Shown here in pieces: positions 7,820 to 14,478 of a DNA stretch of 21,869 bases. Origin of the DNA: CAWACC01 sp964390695 (lineage in GTDB: Bacteria; Chlamydiota; Chlamydiia; Chlamydiales; Parachlamydiaceae); assembly GCA_964390695.1 (NCBI GenBank), contig CAYMKI010000040.1, positions 1 to 21,869 on the forward strand, in the 5' to 3' direction. The position numbers and the translations under genes were made by a program. Position 1 is the first letter of the stretch; every line of letters starts with the position of its first letter. The notes under the pieces were generated by a model. The model was not told the origin of the DNA. It worked only from the letters and a program-made list of their open reading frames with translations, and did no database searches.

Positions 7820-9208
7820 ATGGGGCAAAACACATCTTCCCTGCAAGCTTTAAAAAGTCAATGGAACGACATCAAAGAGAAGGCTCTGCAGGAGTTTTTC
7901 ACTTTTTTGCGCTTCGAAAGCGTCAGCACGGATCCTCAGTATAAGCCTAAAGTCTTGGCCTGCGCTGATTGGCTTAGCAAGTATATCCAAGAGATAGGAC
8001 TACAGGTAGAGGTTTGGAAAACGGAGGGTTACCCTGTTATCTTTGCCAGCTATAACGGTGCCGGTCCGGATAAGCCAACTTTATTGATCTATAATCACTA
8101 TGATGTGCAACCTGTTGACCCTTTGAATGAGTGGGCATCCGCTCCCTTTGAACCGGAAATCCGCCACGGAGAAATCTTCGCTAGAGGTGCTCAGGATAAC
8201 AAGGGACAATGTTTTTATGTGCTGCAGGCTTTAAAATGCATCATGCAGATGCAGCATAAACTGCCTATCAATATCAAGTTATGCATCGAAGGCGAAGAGG
8301 AGTCGGGCAGCAAAAGCCTGTCCAAACTTCTGAAATCTGAAGAATATCAACAGAAATTAAAGGCGGACTACCTTGCGATTGTCGATATGGGCATCCCGCA
8401 TAAACATACTCCCGCTGTGACACTAGGAGTGAGAGGCTTAGTGACCATGGAAGTGCGCCTTCAAGGCTCCCACACTGACTTGCACTCGGGATCGCAGGGG
8501 GGCATCGTCTATAATCCCCTCCATGCACTTGTACAGATGCTCTCCAGTTTGAGAGATGCAGAAGGTAGAATCACAATACCTGGTTTTTACCAAGATGTCA
8601 AAGAAATGACTGCCGAGCAAAAGCAGCAGATTGCCTTGGATTTTGATGAACAAGATTATCGAAAAATGTTTGGGGCTCTGCCTTCAGGTGGTGAAAAAAT
8701 CTATTCTCCTCTGGAGCGAGCCTGGATTCGGCCCACCTTGGAGATCAATGGGCTTTGTGGCGGCTACGCGGGAGCTGGCTTCAAGACCGTTATTCCGGCT
8801 AAAGCTATGGCTAAAATTTCGTGCCGTTTGGTTCCCGACCAAGATCCCCACAAGATGGGGGCTTTGGTGGCGGATCATCTTAAATCCATCGCCCCTGAAG
8901 GTGTTCAGGTGGAAGTGGAGGTGTTTCCCGGTATGGGAAAAGCTATCCGCGCCAACCCCTCTTCAGCGGTAGTGGCTGCCTTTTCGAGGGCTTACGAAGA
9001 GTTATATCAGAAACCTTGCAGCCATGTGTTTGACGGCGGCTCTATTCCTATCGTCACCCAGCTGGCAGAAGCTAGCCGTAGCGAGGTGATTTTGCTGGGA
9101 TTTGGACTGCCCGACGATCAGATCCATGCGCCTAATGAGCATTTTGGCATCGATAGGCTCGAAAAGGGATTTATGGTGATTTCAAGGGCTATTGAATTAT
9201 TAAGTTAA
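7820..9208 (+). CDS. M20 family dipeptidase / metallopeptidase
   Basis: This 462-residue cytoplasmic enzyme has the M20 di-zinc signature: HYDVQP (H93, catalytic D95), GAQDNKGQ (bridging D126), and EGEEESGS with the catalytic Glu near 159-161. The dimerisation (lid) domain follows about residues 195-380, and the C-terminal part has FDGGSIPIV and the late ligand in APNEHFGI. It resembles the CNDP-type dipeptidase branch (ArgE/DapE superfamily); the substrate is probably a small peptide but is not certain. The ATG is preceded by AAGGAG. It follows the M48 gene by 7 bp, a plausible proteolysis pair. Its TAA stop lies within the TTAA border of a mobile-type repeat. Confidence 0.88.
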   Translation: MGQNTSSLQALKSQWNDIKEKALQEFFTFLRFESVSTDPQYKPKVLACADWLSKYIQEIGLQVEVWKTEGYPVIFASYNGAGPDKPTLLIYNHYDVQPVDPLNEWASAPFEPEIRHGEIFARGAQDNKGQCFYVLQALKCIMQMQHKLPINIKLCIEGEEESGSKSLSKLLKSEEYQQKLKADYLAIVDMGIPHKHTPAVTLGVRGLVTMEVRLQGSHTDLHSGSQGGIVYNPLHALVQMLSSLRDAEGRITIPGFYQDVKEMTAEQKQQIALDFDEQDYRKMFGALPSGGEKIYSPLERAWIRPTLEINGLCGGYAGAGFKTVIPAKAMAKISCRLVPDQDPHKMGALVADHLKSIAPEGVQVEVEVFPGMGKAIRANPSSAVVAAFSRAYEELYQKPCSHVFDGGSIPIVTQLAEASRSEVILLGFGLPDDQIHAPNEHFGIDRLEKGFMVISRAIELLS

Positions 9209-9373
9209 ACTCGATTTTGCAACATTTTTGAACTTCTCTGCAGAGAGAGAGGCTTCATCCGTCTAAATGCATTTCTTCGGAAGGGTAAAAAATACCCTTC
9301 CTGTGAAATTCATTACGCCGGATTTTGTCTCTCTCAGCATCCTCGTCCAAAAATATTGCAAAGTCGAGTTAAA
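9205..9373. repeat. Palindromic MITE-like element, copy 2, bounded by TTAA
   Basis: This second copy of the element at 137-302 has the same inverted ends and the same central TTCTTCGGAAGGGTA palindrome, slightly decayed in the right arm. Both borders again read TTAA. The left TTAA provides the TAA stop of the M20 dipeptidase. The element separates that gene from the next plus-strand gene. A TTG within its right end could extend the next gene's frame but has no ribosome binding site. Confidence 0.8.
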
Positions 9374-9421
9374 ACAATTAATGTAATTTTTAGTAACCAA
9401 GCTCCCGGAGAGATGACCTTG

Positions 9422-10921
9422 ATGATTAACACGAATATAGGCCTGATGAACGCCGCCGTTAAAGATAACGCCGGCATGGATGTGATCATCATAGCTACCT
9501 CCTCGCGTAAACATCAGATATTACTGCAAAACCGGCTGCATGAACTCAAGGGGGCTTTGATTAAGCCTTCGGCCTATATTATCTGCATTGTAGAAGACTG
9601 GCCAAAGGGTGCCGGAAATGGCTTGGGAACGCTATATGCCTTTAAACAAGCCAGAGAAGTGGCAAGATCTACCTGGGGCATAGATCTTTTAGAGAAGATG
9701 GCCCGGGGATCTTCGGTAGCATTATATCACACCGCCGGAAACGGGTCGCGTATGTTCCCCTTAACGGCTGCTGAAGGGGGGTGCAAGCCGTTGATCAAAC
9801 TTCCAGGTAAAATCGAAGATAACCATACATTTTCCCTGATCTCGTTATTGGAAGCCGTCATTAAGCAGACCTCCATATATGCTTTGCCCAGCAAGGGGCG
9901 TTTGTCGGTTTTTTGGTCGGACCAGATTTTCATTCCTACCGAACCTTTGCATGAAACTTCCCATGCACATATAGATATTTATGCACAATATGTGCCTTTT
10001 CCCAGTGAAAGCAACTGGAATGCATATGGTTATGCCCATTATGGCATGGTGCATCCCGAGGCTAAATTGTTGGTGGAGAAGGTAGATTATAATACTTATA
10101 TAGAAATTCTGAACAAATATCATATTCCGGCTTCTTCTTATTTAGGTTTGAGTTTGGGATGTTTTAGCTTGTCATTGCCTATGCTCAAATCTTTGATGGA
10201 TTTCTTTCAAGATGATCTGCTAGCCAAACACTCTCAAATGAGTACAGACCTGCATTTTTGGATGCCTCTAATGCATGACCAGGATACTTATGTCAACCTA
10301 TTGGTAAATAAAAATCATTCTAGGGAGTCTTGCGAATTGCATTATAGTCGCATGAAATCATTTAAAGAGGCTTTTAAGAAAGAGCACCATGGACACCTCT
10401 TTGATATCAAAGATATTGGACTAGGATCTTATTGGTGGGATTTCGGAACGCTTTCTAAGTATTTTCACAACAATATGCTGGCGATCCAAAAAAATACCCA
10501 AGGAGAGGCTTTAAAGCAATTTTATGGTTGGGCATTACAGGGCCGGTCACCGCGCTATAATCACCTGTCGTGTGATGACGGCTCTATCTTATACAATTGC
10601 AACATTGCCTCCGGCAGGATAAAGAACAGTATATTAATGAATGTCACAGCAAATCATGTCGAGATTGAAGAGTCCATGATTTTAAATTCCGGTTTTCATG
10701 ACCTAAAAGCATGCCGCAATTTGATCTACCATTGCCATGAAAAAGAAGATTGTGAAATGACACCTGGATTAGCCAAGGTGGATGTGCCTTTAGATGCATC
10801 GAAGCAATACCTAAAGTTCACCTCTCCCTTGGATAAGGATGCTAAAGAAGACTGGGAAAGCCGCCTGCCTTCCAATCCCCTGTCTTTTGCCGAACTCAAT
10901 CAACTGATTCATTCTGTTTAG
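9422..10921 (+). CDS. Sugar-1-phosphate nucleotidyltransferase, fucose-1-P guanylyltransferase-like
   Basis: This protein has about 499 residues from the chosen ATG. Two glycine-rich nucleotide-binding stretches appear in order: KGAGNGLGTLYAF (about residues 62-74) and HTAGNGSRMFPLT followed by GGCKPLIKLPG (about 103-128). That order recalls the L-fucokinase/GDP-fucose pyrophosphorylase family (PF07959 type: a GSGGxTL stretch, then HAGG..R..P...GK). The C-terminal part (LYNCNIASGRIKNS onward) looks like a left-handed beta-helix, as in many sugar nucleotidyltransferases. The substrate is an inference. The ATG at 9422 has GGAGA 10 bases upstream; an ATG at 9413 is too close to it, and the TTG at 9356 lies inside the repeat. 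Its stop is 8 bp from the next palindromic element. Confidence 0.5.
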   Translation: MINTNIGLMNAAVKDNAGMDVIIIATSSRKHQILLQNRLHELKGALIKPSAYIICIVEDWPKGAGNGLGTLYAFKQAREVARSTWGIDLLEKMARGSSVALYHTAGNGSRMFPLTAAEGGCKPLIKLPGKIEDNHTFSLISLLEAVIKQTSIYALPSKGRLSVFWSDQIFIPTEPLHETSHAHIDIYAQYVPFPSESNWNAYGYAHYGMVHPEAKLLVEKVDYNTYIEILNKYHIPASSYLGLSLGCFSLSLPMLKSLMDFFQDDLLAKHSQMSTDLHFWMPLMHDQDTYVNLLVNKNHSRESCELHYSRMKSFKEAFKKEHHGHLFDIKDIGLGSYWWDFGTLSKYFHNNMLAIQKNTQGEALKQFYGWALQGRSPRYNHLSCDDGSILYNCNIASGRIKNSILMNVTANHVEIEESMILNSGFHDLKACRNLIYHCHEKEDCEMTPGLAKVDVPLDASKQYLKFTSPLDKDAKEDWESRLPSNPLSFAELNQLIHSV

Positions 10922-10928
10922 ACAAGAG

Positions 10929-11106
10929 CTAGTACCTGACCATAAAAGTTTTCTGGATCATTTGGGTGTCAAAGTCCGTCTAATCGACGATCGCAAGTTG
11001 AACCGTATTTATTAATACGAATCAACTTGCGAAGCCTGCGTTCGATCGATTATACGGAGCTTTCACGCTCGAAATAATCTCATAAACTTTTATGGTCAGG
11101 TACTAG
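10929..11106. repeat. Palindromic MITE-like element with CTAG ends
   Basis: Perfect 23-bp inverted ends (10929-10951 and 11084-11106) begin CTAGTACCTGACC. The interior continues as an imperfect palindrome over nearly the whole ~178 bp, with an inner stem CGCAAGTTG/CAACTTGCG. CTAG at both ends is notable because IS630 is known to insert at CTAG and duplicate TA, so a non-autonomous IS630/Tc1-type relative is a reasonable guess. It sits between two convergent genes. The right CTAG supplies the TAG stop of the minus-strand epimerase gene, and the folded RNA could terminate transcription from both sides. Confidence 0.75.
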
Positions 11107-11975
11107 GCCTCTATGGAGATTAAAATCTCTATGCTGCTGGCGGATAAATTGGGATGGCGCGGATCTTGGGCGCTCACGGGTTCAATACATACAAACGAGG
11201 CGCCTTCAGGATGGTAGAGCTGCCAGGCATTTTCCTGCGAAGGGCTGCTATACTGGGTGACTAGGCGGTAATCTAAGGCATCCAGGAGAATCTTTCCCTG
11301 CAAAGGATGAGGATAAGGATAAAAAGTGTAATCTGCCGGCTGGGCTAGGTCGAATTTTAGGGTGTGCAGATCTCCCGATAGCCAATTCTTCGGCAGTGTG
11401 GGGGTGGGTCCGTTTAAATAGCGATCCTGCACCTGGCTGATGACATAGCCGGATTTTTTAGGCAGGCGGTAATAATAGTGAATGCCTACCAGCGAGTCGG
11501 CATCGCTGACTACAGACAAATTAAGCTGCAATCCTTCTGCTTTCAGTTCTGCTTGGAAATGCATGGTAAAATTCTGCCCCTCCAAAGAGGCAAGAGAATA
11601 CCCATTCCAGATATCCTTGCCTGTCAATACCCCCTTCACGATCTGAGGGCCAGCCTCTACTTTCCAAGGGGCGTATCTAGCGATGCCATGCGAAAAAGGT
11701 TCTTGAATGCCTTTGGCTTTGACCCTGGCTATATGTGGAAAGAGGCTTTCGTCTTTGACCAGAGGAATGACTTCGGGATTTCTGTGATGGAAATGCGGAC
11801 CGATAAGTGCTCCAAGACCGGCATAGCGCTCCTCAAAAAGAGCTTGTGTAGACGGGTCGATAACTTCCACATCGTCAAGTTTATAGCTGATCAGGTTCAT
11901 GCCTTTTTCCGGCAAGAATATGGCCTGGAGTTTTCGGCCGGAAGAGGTTTTATTGCTGAGGACGATCTGTTCCAT
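11103..11975 (-). CDS. Aldose 1-epimerase (galactose mutarotase)-like protein
   Basis: This 290-residue cytoplasmic protein has the GalM-like beta-sandwich pattern. GPHFHHRN (59-66) and HGIARYAPW (96-104, with His96 of the HGxxRxxxW motif) carry candidate active-site residues. IHYYYRLP lies mid-protein and VCIEPVSAQD near the C-terminus, which includes a Glu in the position of the usual general base. It would interconvert sugar anomers or act on a hexose-6-phosphate; the substrate is unknown. It is the last gene of a minus-strand operon, overlapping the DUF3592-like gene by 26 bp. AGGAA lies about 12 bases before the ATG. Its stop codon is formed by the end of a palindromic repeat. The convergent sugar nucleotidyltransferase hints at shared sugar metabolism. 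Confidence 0.72.
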   Translation of the reverse strand: MEQIVLSNKTSSGRKLQAIFLPEKGMNLISYKLDDVEVIDPSTQALFEERYAGLGALIGPHFHHRNPEVIPLVKDESLFPHIARVKAKGIQEPFSHGIARYAPWKVEAGPQIVKGVLTGKDIWNGYSLASLEGQNFTMHFQAELKAEGLQLNLSVVSDADSLVGIHYYYRLPKKSGYVISQVQDRYLNGPTPTLPKNWLSGDLHTLKFDLAQPADYTFYPYPHPLQGKILLDALDYRLVTQYSSPSQENAWQLYHPEGASFVCIEPVSAQDPRHPNLSASSIEILISIEA

Positions 11976-12435
11976 CTGTATAGAGGGTTCCTGTGTAAAA
12001 TCCTAAAAATATAAAATAGCAGAGCAAGCCAAGCATCACAGCTGCTGAACCGCATTCTTTAGACGGAAACTTTTTTTGTAAAGAGGAATAAGAAAATTTT
12101 CGGGGTGAGTGCCAAACGGTCCAGCTCTGGTTTTGGTAGCGCTGGATCTGTTTTTCAGCTTCCGATCTGTTGATGAACGTTTCGTCACCAAATTCGGTGG
12201 CCCCTTCAAACCTATGGCCTTCAAAGCTGAATGCATATGCCGCTTCGAGAAAATACCGTCCGGTCCACTTGGAGTGGACGGTCCATTCTACATGGGTGGC
12301 CAAGGTTTGTCGGGTCAGGGTGGAGTACTGATATACTCTGTACAAGGCGTGCAGAGTATATCCCGAAGCTATCACGCCTAGAACGGCTATAAAGATCAGC
12401 CATAGGCTATTAGTATGCATGGATAGTTTAGGCAT
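11950..12435 (-). CDS. DUF3592-like membrane protein with two helices
   Basis: This 161-residue protein has a hydrophobic helix near residues 10-32 and another near 128-148. Between them lies a hydrophilic domain rich in aromatic residues (YAFSFEGHRFEGATEF, then WTVWHSP). This two-helix plan with a small beta domain resembles DUF3592 proteins, whose function is unknown. The first helix is not a clear signal peptide. The gene starts 3 bp after the pseudouridine synthase stop and overlaps the epimerase gene by 26 bp, so it is in the middle of a tight operon. No good Shine-Dalgarno is seen, consistent with coupling; a second ATG 5 codons in is an alternative start. Confidence 0.6.
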   Translation of the reverse strand: MPKLSMHTNSLWLIFIAVLGVIASGYTLHALYRVYQYSTLTRQTLATHVEWTVHSKWTGRYFLEAAYAFSFEGHRFEGATEFGDETFINRSEAEKQIQRYQNQSWTVWHSPRKFSYSSLQKKFPSKECGSAAVMLGLLCYFIFLGFYTGTLYTDGTDRPQQ

Positions 12436-12438
12436 AGC

Positions 12439-13284
12439 TCACACTAGATGGAAAATTTTTTGGAAGACTTCCGGAATGGGAGAGATAAACACTTTTTTTC
12501 TATGCGTGCCCGGATGCTCAAATGCCAGCTTATAAGCATGTAAACCCAGACGATTGAGCGGATTTCTGGTGGCCCCGTATTTTTTGTCGCCGACCACCGG
12601 GTGCCCAGCTTGCTGGCAGTGGACGCGGATTTGATTTTTTTTCCCGGTTTCCAGCTTTAGCTCTAGCAATGAGTAGTATTTGCTAGTGGCCTTGACCTGA
12701 TAATGGGTGATGGCCAGTTCGCCCGCCTCCGCCTGCGAAGAGCTGTGTACGTGGTAGTTGGCATCTTCATACAGATAAGACTGCCAGGTGCCCTTGGGAG
12801 AGCTTAATTTGCCTTCGACGATGGCATAATAGACTCTATCGATATCGTGCTTTTCGAAGATCTTTTTCAATGCATTGTAGCTGCTGTCCTTTAGGGCAAA
12901 CATCATCACTCCCGAAGTGTCCTGGTCGAGGCGGTGCACGACGTAAACCTGTTTGGGTTTATATTGCGCTTTAAGGATAGCATGTGCGGTCTTGGATTTA
13001 TCATAAGCGGCGGCGACGCTTAGCAGGCCGTTGGGTTTGTCGATGACCACCAGATCGGCATCTTCGTATAGGATGCGCAGGTCATTGTCCAAAAATCGGG
13101 ACTTGGCTTTTAATTCTATTTCCTGGCCTTCCAAGACTGAGAGCTGCCAGTTTTTAGCCGGGAGGCCATCGAGGGTGATCCTCCCCTCTTTAATCCATGA
13201 TTTGAGTGTGTTCATGGAACTTTCAGGAAAGGCGAGTTTTAATGCTTGGATCAATAAGAGATTGGATTCCACCTTATATTTCAT
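12439..13284 (-). CDS. RluA-family pseudouridine synthase with S4 domain
   Basis: This 281-residue enzyme isomerises uridine in rRNA or tRNA. An N-terminal S4-like RNA-binding segment (about residues 5-55, including MNTLKSWIKEGRITLDG) precedes the catalytic domain. That domain holds LVVIDKPNGLL and then HRLDQDTSG, whose Asp is the catalytic residue (about 120). LETGKKNQIRVHCQQAGHPVVGDKKYG is the conserved late block (described here by position, about 214-240). The substrate uridine cannot be told from sequence. The ATG at 13284 is preferred over a TTG two codons upstream because AAGGA lies 9 bases before it and only 3 before the TTG. It heads a minus-strand operon divergent from rpsT. Confidence 0.85.
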   Translation of the reverse strand: MKYKVESNLLLIQALKLAFPESSMNTLKSWIKEGRITLDGLPAKNWQLSVLEGQEIELKAKSRFLDNDLRILYEDADLVVIDKPNGLLSVAAAYDKSKTAHAILKAQYKPKQVYVVHRLDQDTSGVMMFALKDSSYNALKKIFEKHDIDRVYYAIVEGKLSSPKGTWQSYLYEDANYHVHSSSQAEAGELAITHYQVKATSKYYSLLELKLETGKKNQIRVHCQQAGHPVVGDKKYGATRNPLNRLGLHAYKLAFEHPGTHRKKVFISPIPEVFQKIFHLV

Positions 13285-13337
13285 AGACAATTATCCTTAT
13301 GTTATGCCCTTTTTCCTATGGGGACTTTAGCTTTTTA

Positions 13338-13358
13338 GGGGTGGGGTGCGCCCATCCC
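13338..13358. other. GC-rich 8-bp hairpin in the rluA/rpsT divergent spacer
   Basis: GGGGTGGG (13338-13345) pairs with CCCATCCC (13351-13358) through one G-U pair over a 5-base loop. It lies between the divergent starts of the pseudouridine synthase and rpsT, upstream of the rpsT promoter. There is no T-run on either side, so it is not a classic terminator. Role unknown. Confidence 0.35.
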
Positions 13359-13381
13359 AAAAGTACTGATAATTTTATGCT

Positions 13382-13410
13382 TTGACGAATTATTAAAAAA
13401 GAGATATAAT
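13382..13410 (+). promoter_or_regulatory. Sigma70-type promoter of rpsT
   Basis: TTGACG (13382-13387) and a perfect TATAAT (13405-13410) are separated by exactly 17 bases. The rpsT start is 46 bp beyond the -10 box. This is the best promoter match in the window and would be read by the chlamydial housekeeping sigma factor (sigma66). Confidence 0.85.
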
Positions 13411-13455
13411 TTTGTTTCTTATATGTTTAAATCTTGATGAATTTAGAGAGGAAAA

Positions 13456-13743
13456 ATGGCTGAACAAAAAGTCGTCAAAAAAGAAAAACGCCCTACAGCA
13501 CAAAAAAGGGACATTCAAAGCAAAAAGCGCAGACTTAAAAATCGCGCTTACAAGTCATCGGTGCGTACAGCAATCCGCACTTTAGATGAAGCTATCGAGA
13601 AAAAAGACCCAGCTGCCTACCAAGTTGAATTAAACAATGTTTATAGCATCTTGGACAAAGGAGTTAAATTGGGCGTATTGAAGCTGAACCAAGCTAGCCG
13701 CACAAAAGCCCGCCTGGCTGCACGTACTGCTGCTGCCAAGTAG
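13456..13743 (+). CDS. rpsT: 30S ribosomal protein S20
   Basis: This 95-residue, Lys/Arg-rich protein binds 16S rRNA early in 30S assembly. It has the S20 pattern: a basic N-terminus (KKEKRPTAQKRDIQSKKRR), RLKNRAYKSSVRTAIRTLDEAI, then LDKGVKLGVLKLNQASRTKARL and an Ala-rich tail. Length is normal for the family. AGAGG lies 5 bases before the ATG. It stands alone behind a strong promoter and is followed by a stable hairpin. Divergent from the pseudouridine synthase operon. Confidence 0.95.
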   Translation: MAEQKVVKKEKRPTAQKRDIQSKKRRLKNRAYKSSVRTAIRTLDEAIEKKDPAAYQVELNNVYSILDKGVKLGVLKLNQASRTKARLAARTAAAK

Positions 13744-13772
13744 TCTTTTCTTACTTCGGGTTCAATGATACA

Positions 13773-13806
13773 AGGCGCAAGTTTTCAATAGTCGAAACTT
13801 GCGCCT
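13773..13806 (+). terminator. Hairpin after rpsT, probable terminator
   Basis: AGGCGCAAGTTT (13773-13784) and AAACTTGCGCCT (13795-13806) form a perfect 12-bp stem over a 10-base loop, 29 bp after the rpsT stop. It is not followed by a T-run (CTATACAATAG), so termination may be imperfect, or the stem may protect the mRNA 3' end. The CGCAAGTTT arm resembles the inner stem of the element at 10929-11106. Confidence 0.6.
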
Positions 13807-13813
13807 ATACAAT

Positions 13814-13851
13814 AGACCCCTTGCATAATTCTTTTCTTGCTCTTGCCCTTA
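13814..13851 (+). repeat. Single arm of the CCTCTTGCATAA repeat
   Basis: It reads AGACCCCTTGCATAATT and then TTTTCTTGCTCTTGCCCTTA, closely matching the left arm of the hairpin at 14391-14478. No inverted partner lies immediately beside it, so it is a half-copy, or its partner was lost when the rpsI remnant was joined here. Confidence 0.6.
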
Positions 13852-13873
13852 AATAACACAAACCAAGACCGGT

Positions 13874-13936
13874 TTAGTGTTTGGAGAACTGGAAGCGTTT
13901 ACGGGCTCCAGCACCACCAGATTTCTTACGCTCTTT
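13874..13936 (-). pseudogene. rpsI: 3' remnant of ribosomal protein S9 gene
   Basis: The minus strand encodes KERKKSGGAGARKRFQFSKH and then TAA. This is the recognisable C-terminal tail of S9, whose usual end is ERKK...ARK/RRxQFSKR and whose basic tail reaches the ribosomal P site. Upstream of Lys-Glu-Arg the frame continues only briefly and without S9 similarity, and there is no start. It must therefore be a fragment, with a full rpsI expected elsewhere. The terminal Arg has become His. It lies between two repeats, consistent with being carried or copied there. Confidence 0.7.
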
Positions 13937-13972
13937 ATGAAAGATTAGGCTTGAGTTGTGCCTGCAATAAAT

Positions 13973-14115
13973 AAACATGATTGGCAGGATCGCCTTCGGC
14001 GGCAGGATATCGTCTAAACTTACTTCATCAATTTATCAACAAAAAACTTGACTGCACAAGATTACATCACCCCATACATTATCCTGCCGCCGAAGGCGAT
14101 CCTGCTTATCATGTT
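13973..14115. repeat. 38-bp inverted repeat around a 67-bp centre
   Basis: Left arm 13973-14010 and right arm 14078-14115 are inverted copies with about three mismatches. Both contain GGATCGCCTTCGGCGGCAGG on the left strand or its complement. The inner CCGCCGAAGGCG is itself nearly self-complementary. The pair is flanked by direct copies of GTTGTGCCTG at 13955-13964 and 14126-14135, possibly a target duplication or older repeat ends. The centre has no open frame. Confidence 0.65.
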
Positions 14116-14158
14116 TTTTCTTAGTGTTGTGCCTGAATTTCCATTTTCAAGCTATTGA

Positions 14159-14404
14159 AAGCGAATATCTCATTATCAAACTGTCAAAGTCGGGTCTACC
14201 TATGAAGTGCTGCCCGCCGTGCCTTGCGCCTACGCAAAAGTCAAAGATAAATACCGCTATAAATTCCTCGTTAAAGGTCCGCAAATTTCAGGTTTTACCA
14301 AAGCCTTGGAAAGAGTAAAAGAACAGATAAAACTGCCATCGTCAGTTAAAACGCTGAGAGGTGTCAATCAACTATCGACTTTTTTAACTAAACCTCTCGC
14401 ATAA
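14159..14404 (+). pseudogene. priA: Probable 3' remnant of primosomal helicase PriA gene
   Basis: The frame encodes YEVLPAVPCAYAKVKDKYRY, then KFLVKG, a helix with ALERVKEQIKLPSSVKTLR, and VNQLSTF. This matches the general form of the PriA C-terminus: a proline-rich strand, a K-x-K-x-RYRxxxLxKG strand, an amphipathic helix, and a final V-D-P-x-S-x-F-like tail. There is no start (an in-frame TGA lies at 14156-14158) and no helicase domain, so it would be a fragment. The tail runs into the repeat hairpin at 14391, which supplies the last residues and the stop. An intact priA should lie elsewhere. The identification rests on pattern recall and could be wrong. Confidence 0.5.
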
Positions 14405-14478
14405 TTAATTTTCTTGCCCCTGCGCTTGCCCTAATTGGGGCAAGCGCAGGGACAAGAAAATTAATTATGGAAGAGGTT
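14391..14478. repeat. Complete CCTCTTGCATAA hairpin element
   Basis: Two 41-bp arms (14391-14431 and 14438-14478) pair at 38 of 41 positions around a 6-base loop. The left arm reads AACCTCTCGCATAATTAATT and then a TTGCCCCTGCGCTTGCCC-type run. Single or degenerate arms occur at 6212-6260, 6323-6345 and 13814-13851. Its right end touches the stop codon of the minus-strand F-box gene, and its left end closes the priA-like remnant. As RNA it would be a very stable stem. Confidence 0.75.

Larger units (their letters stand above)
13807..14477. other. Repeat-rich spacer with gene remnants
   Basis: About 670 bp without an intact gene lie between rpsT and the F-box gene. The spacer holds, in order: a single arm of the CCTCTTGCATAA repeat, an rpsI 3' remnant on the minus strand, a 38-bp inverted repeat flanked by a short direct repeat, a probable priA 3' remnant on the plus strand, and a full hairpin copy of the CCTCTTGCATAA repeat. 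It looks like an insertion and rearrangement hot spot at the border of the F-box/hydrolase island. Confidence 0.6.

Noticed and set aside
9356..9421. Extension of the nucleotidyltransferase to a TTG at 9356
   Set aside because: The TTG is inside the right inverted end of the repeat and lacks a Shine-Dalgarno. The ATG at 9422 has GGAGA at suitable spacing.
11478..12014. 178-residue plus-strand open frame
   Set aside because: It is antisense to the epimerase-like gene, which has family motifs and fits a tight operon. The plus frame has no ribosome binding site or recognisable domain.
13456..13743. rpsT as part of an operon with the downstream remnants
   Set aside because: A hairpin directly follows rpsT, and the next frames are fragments on both strands without starts.
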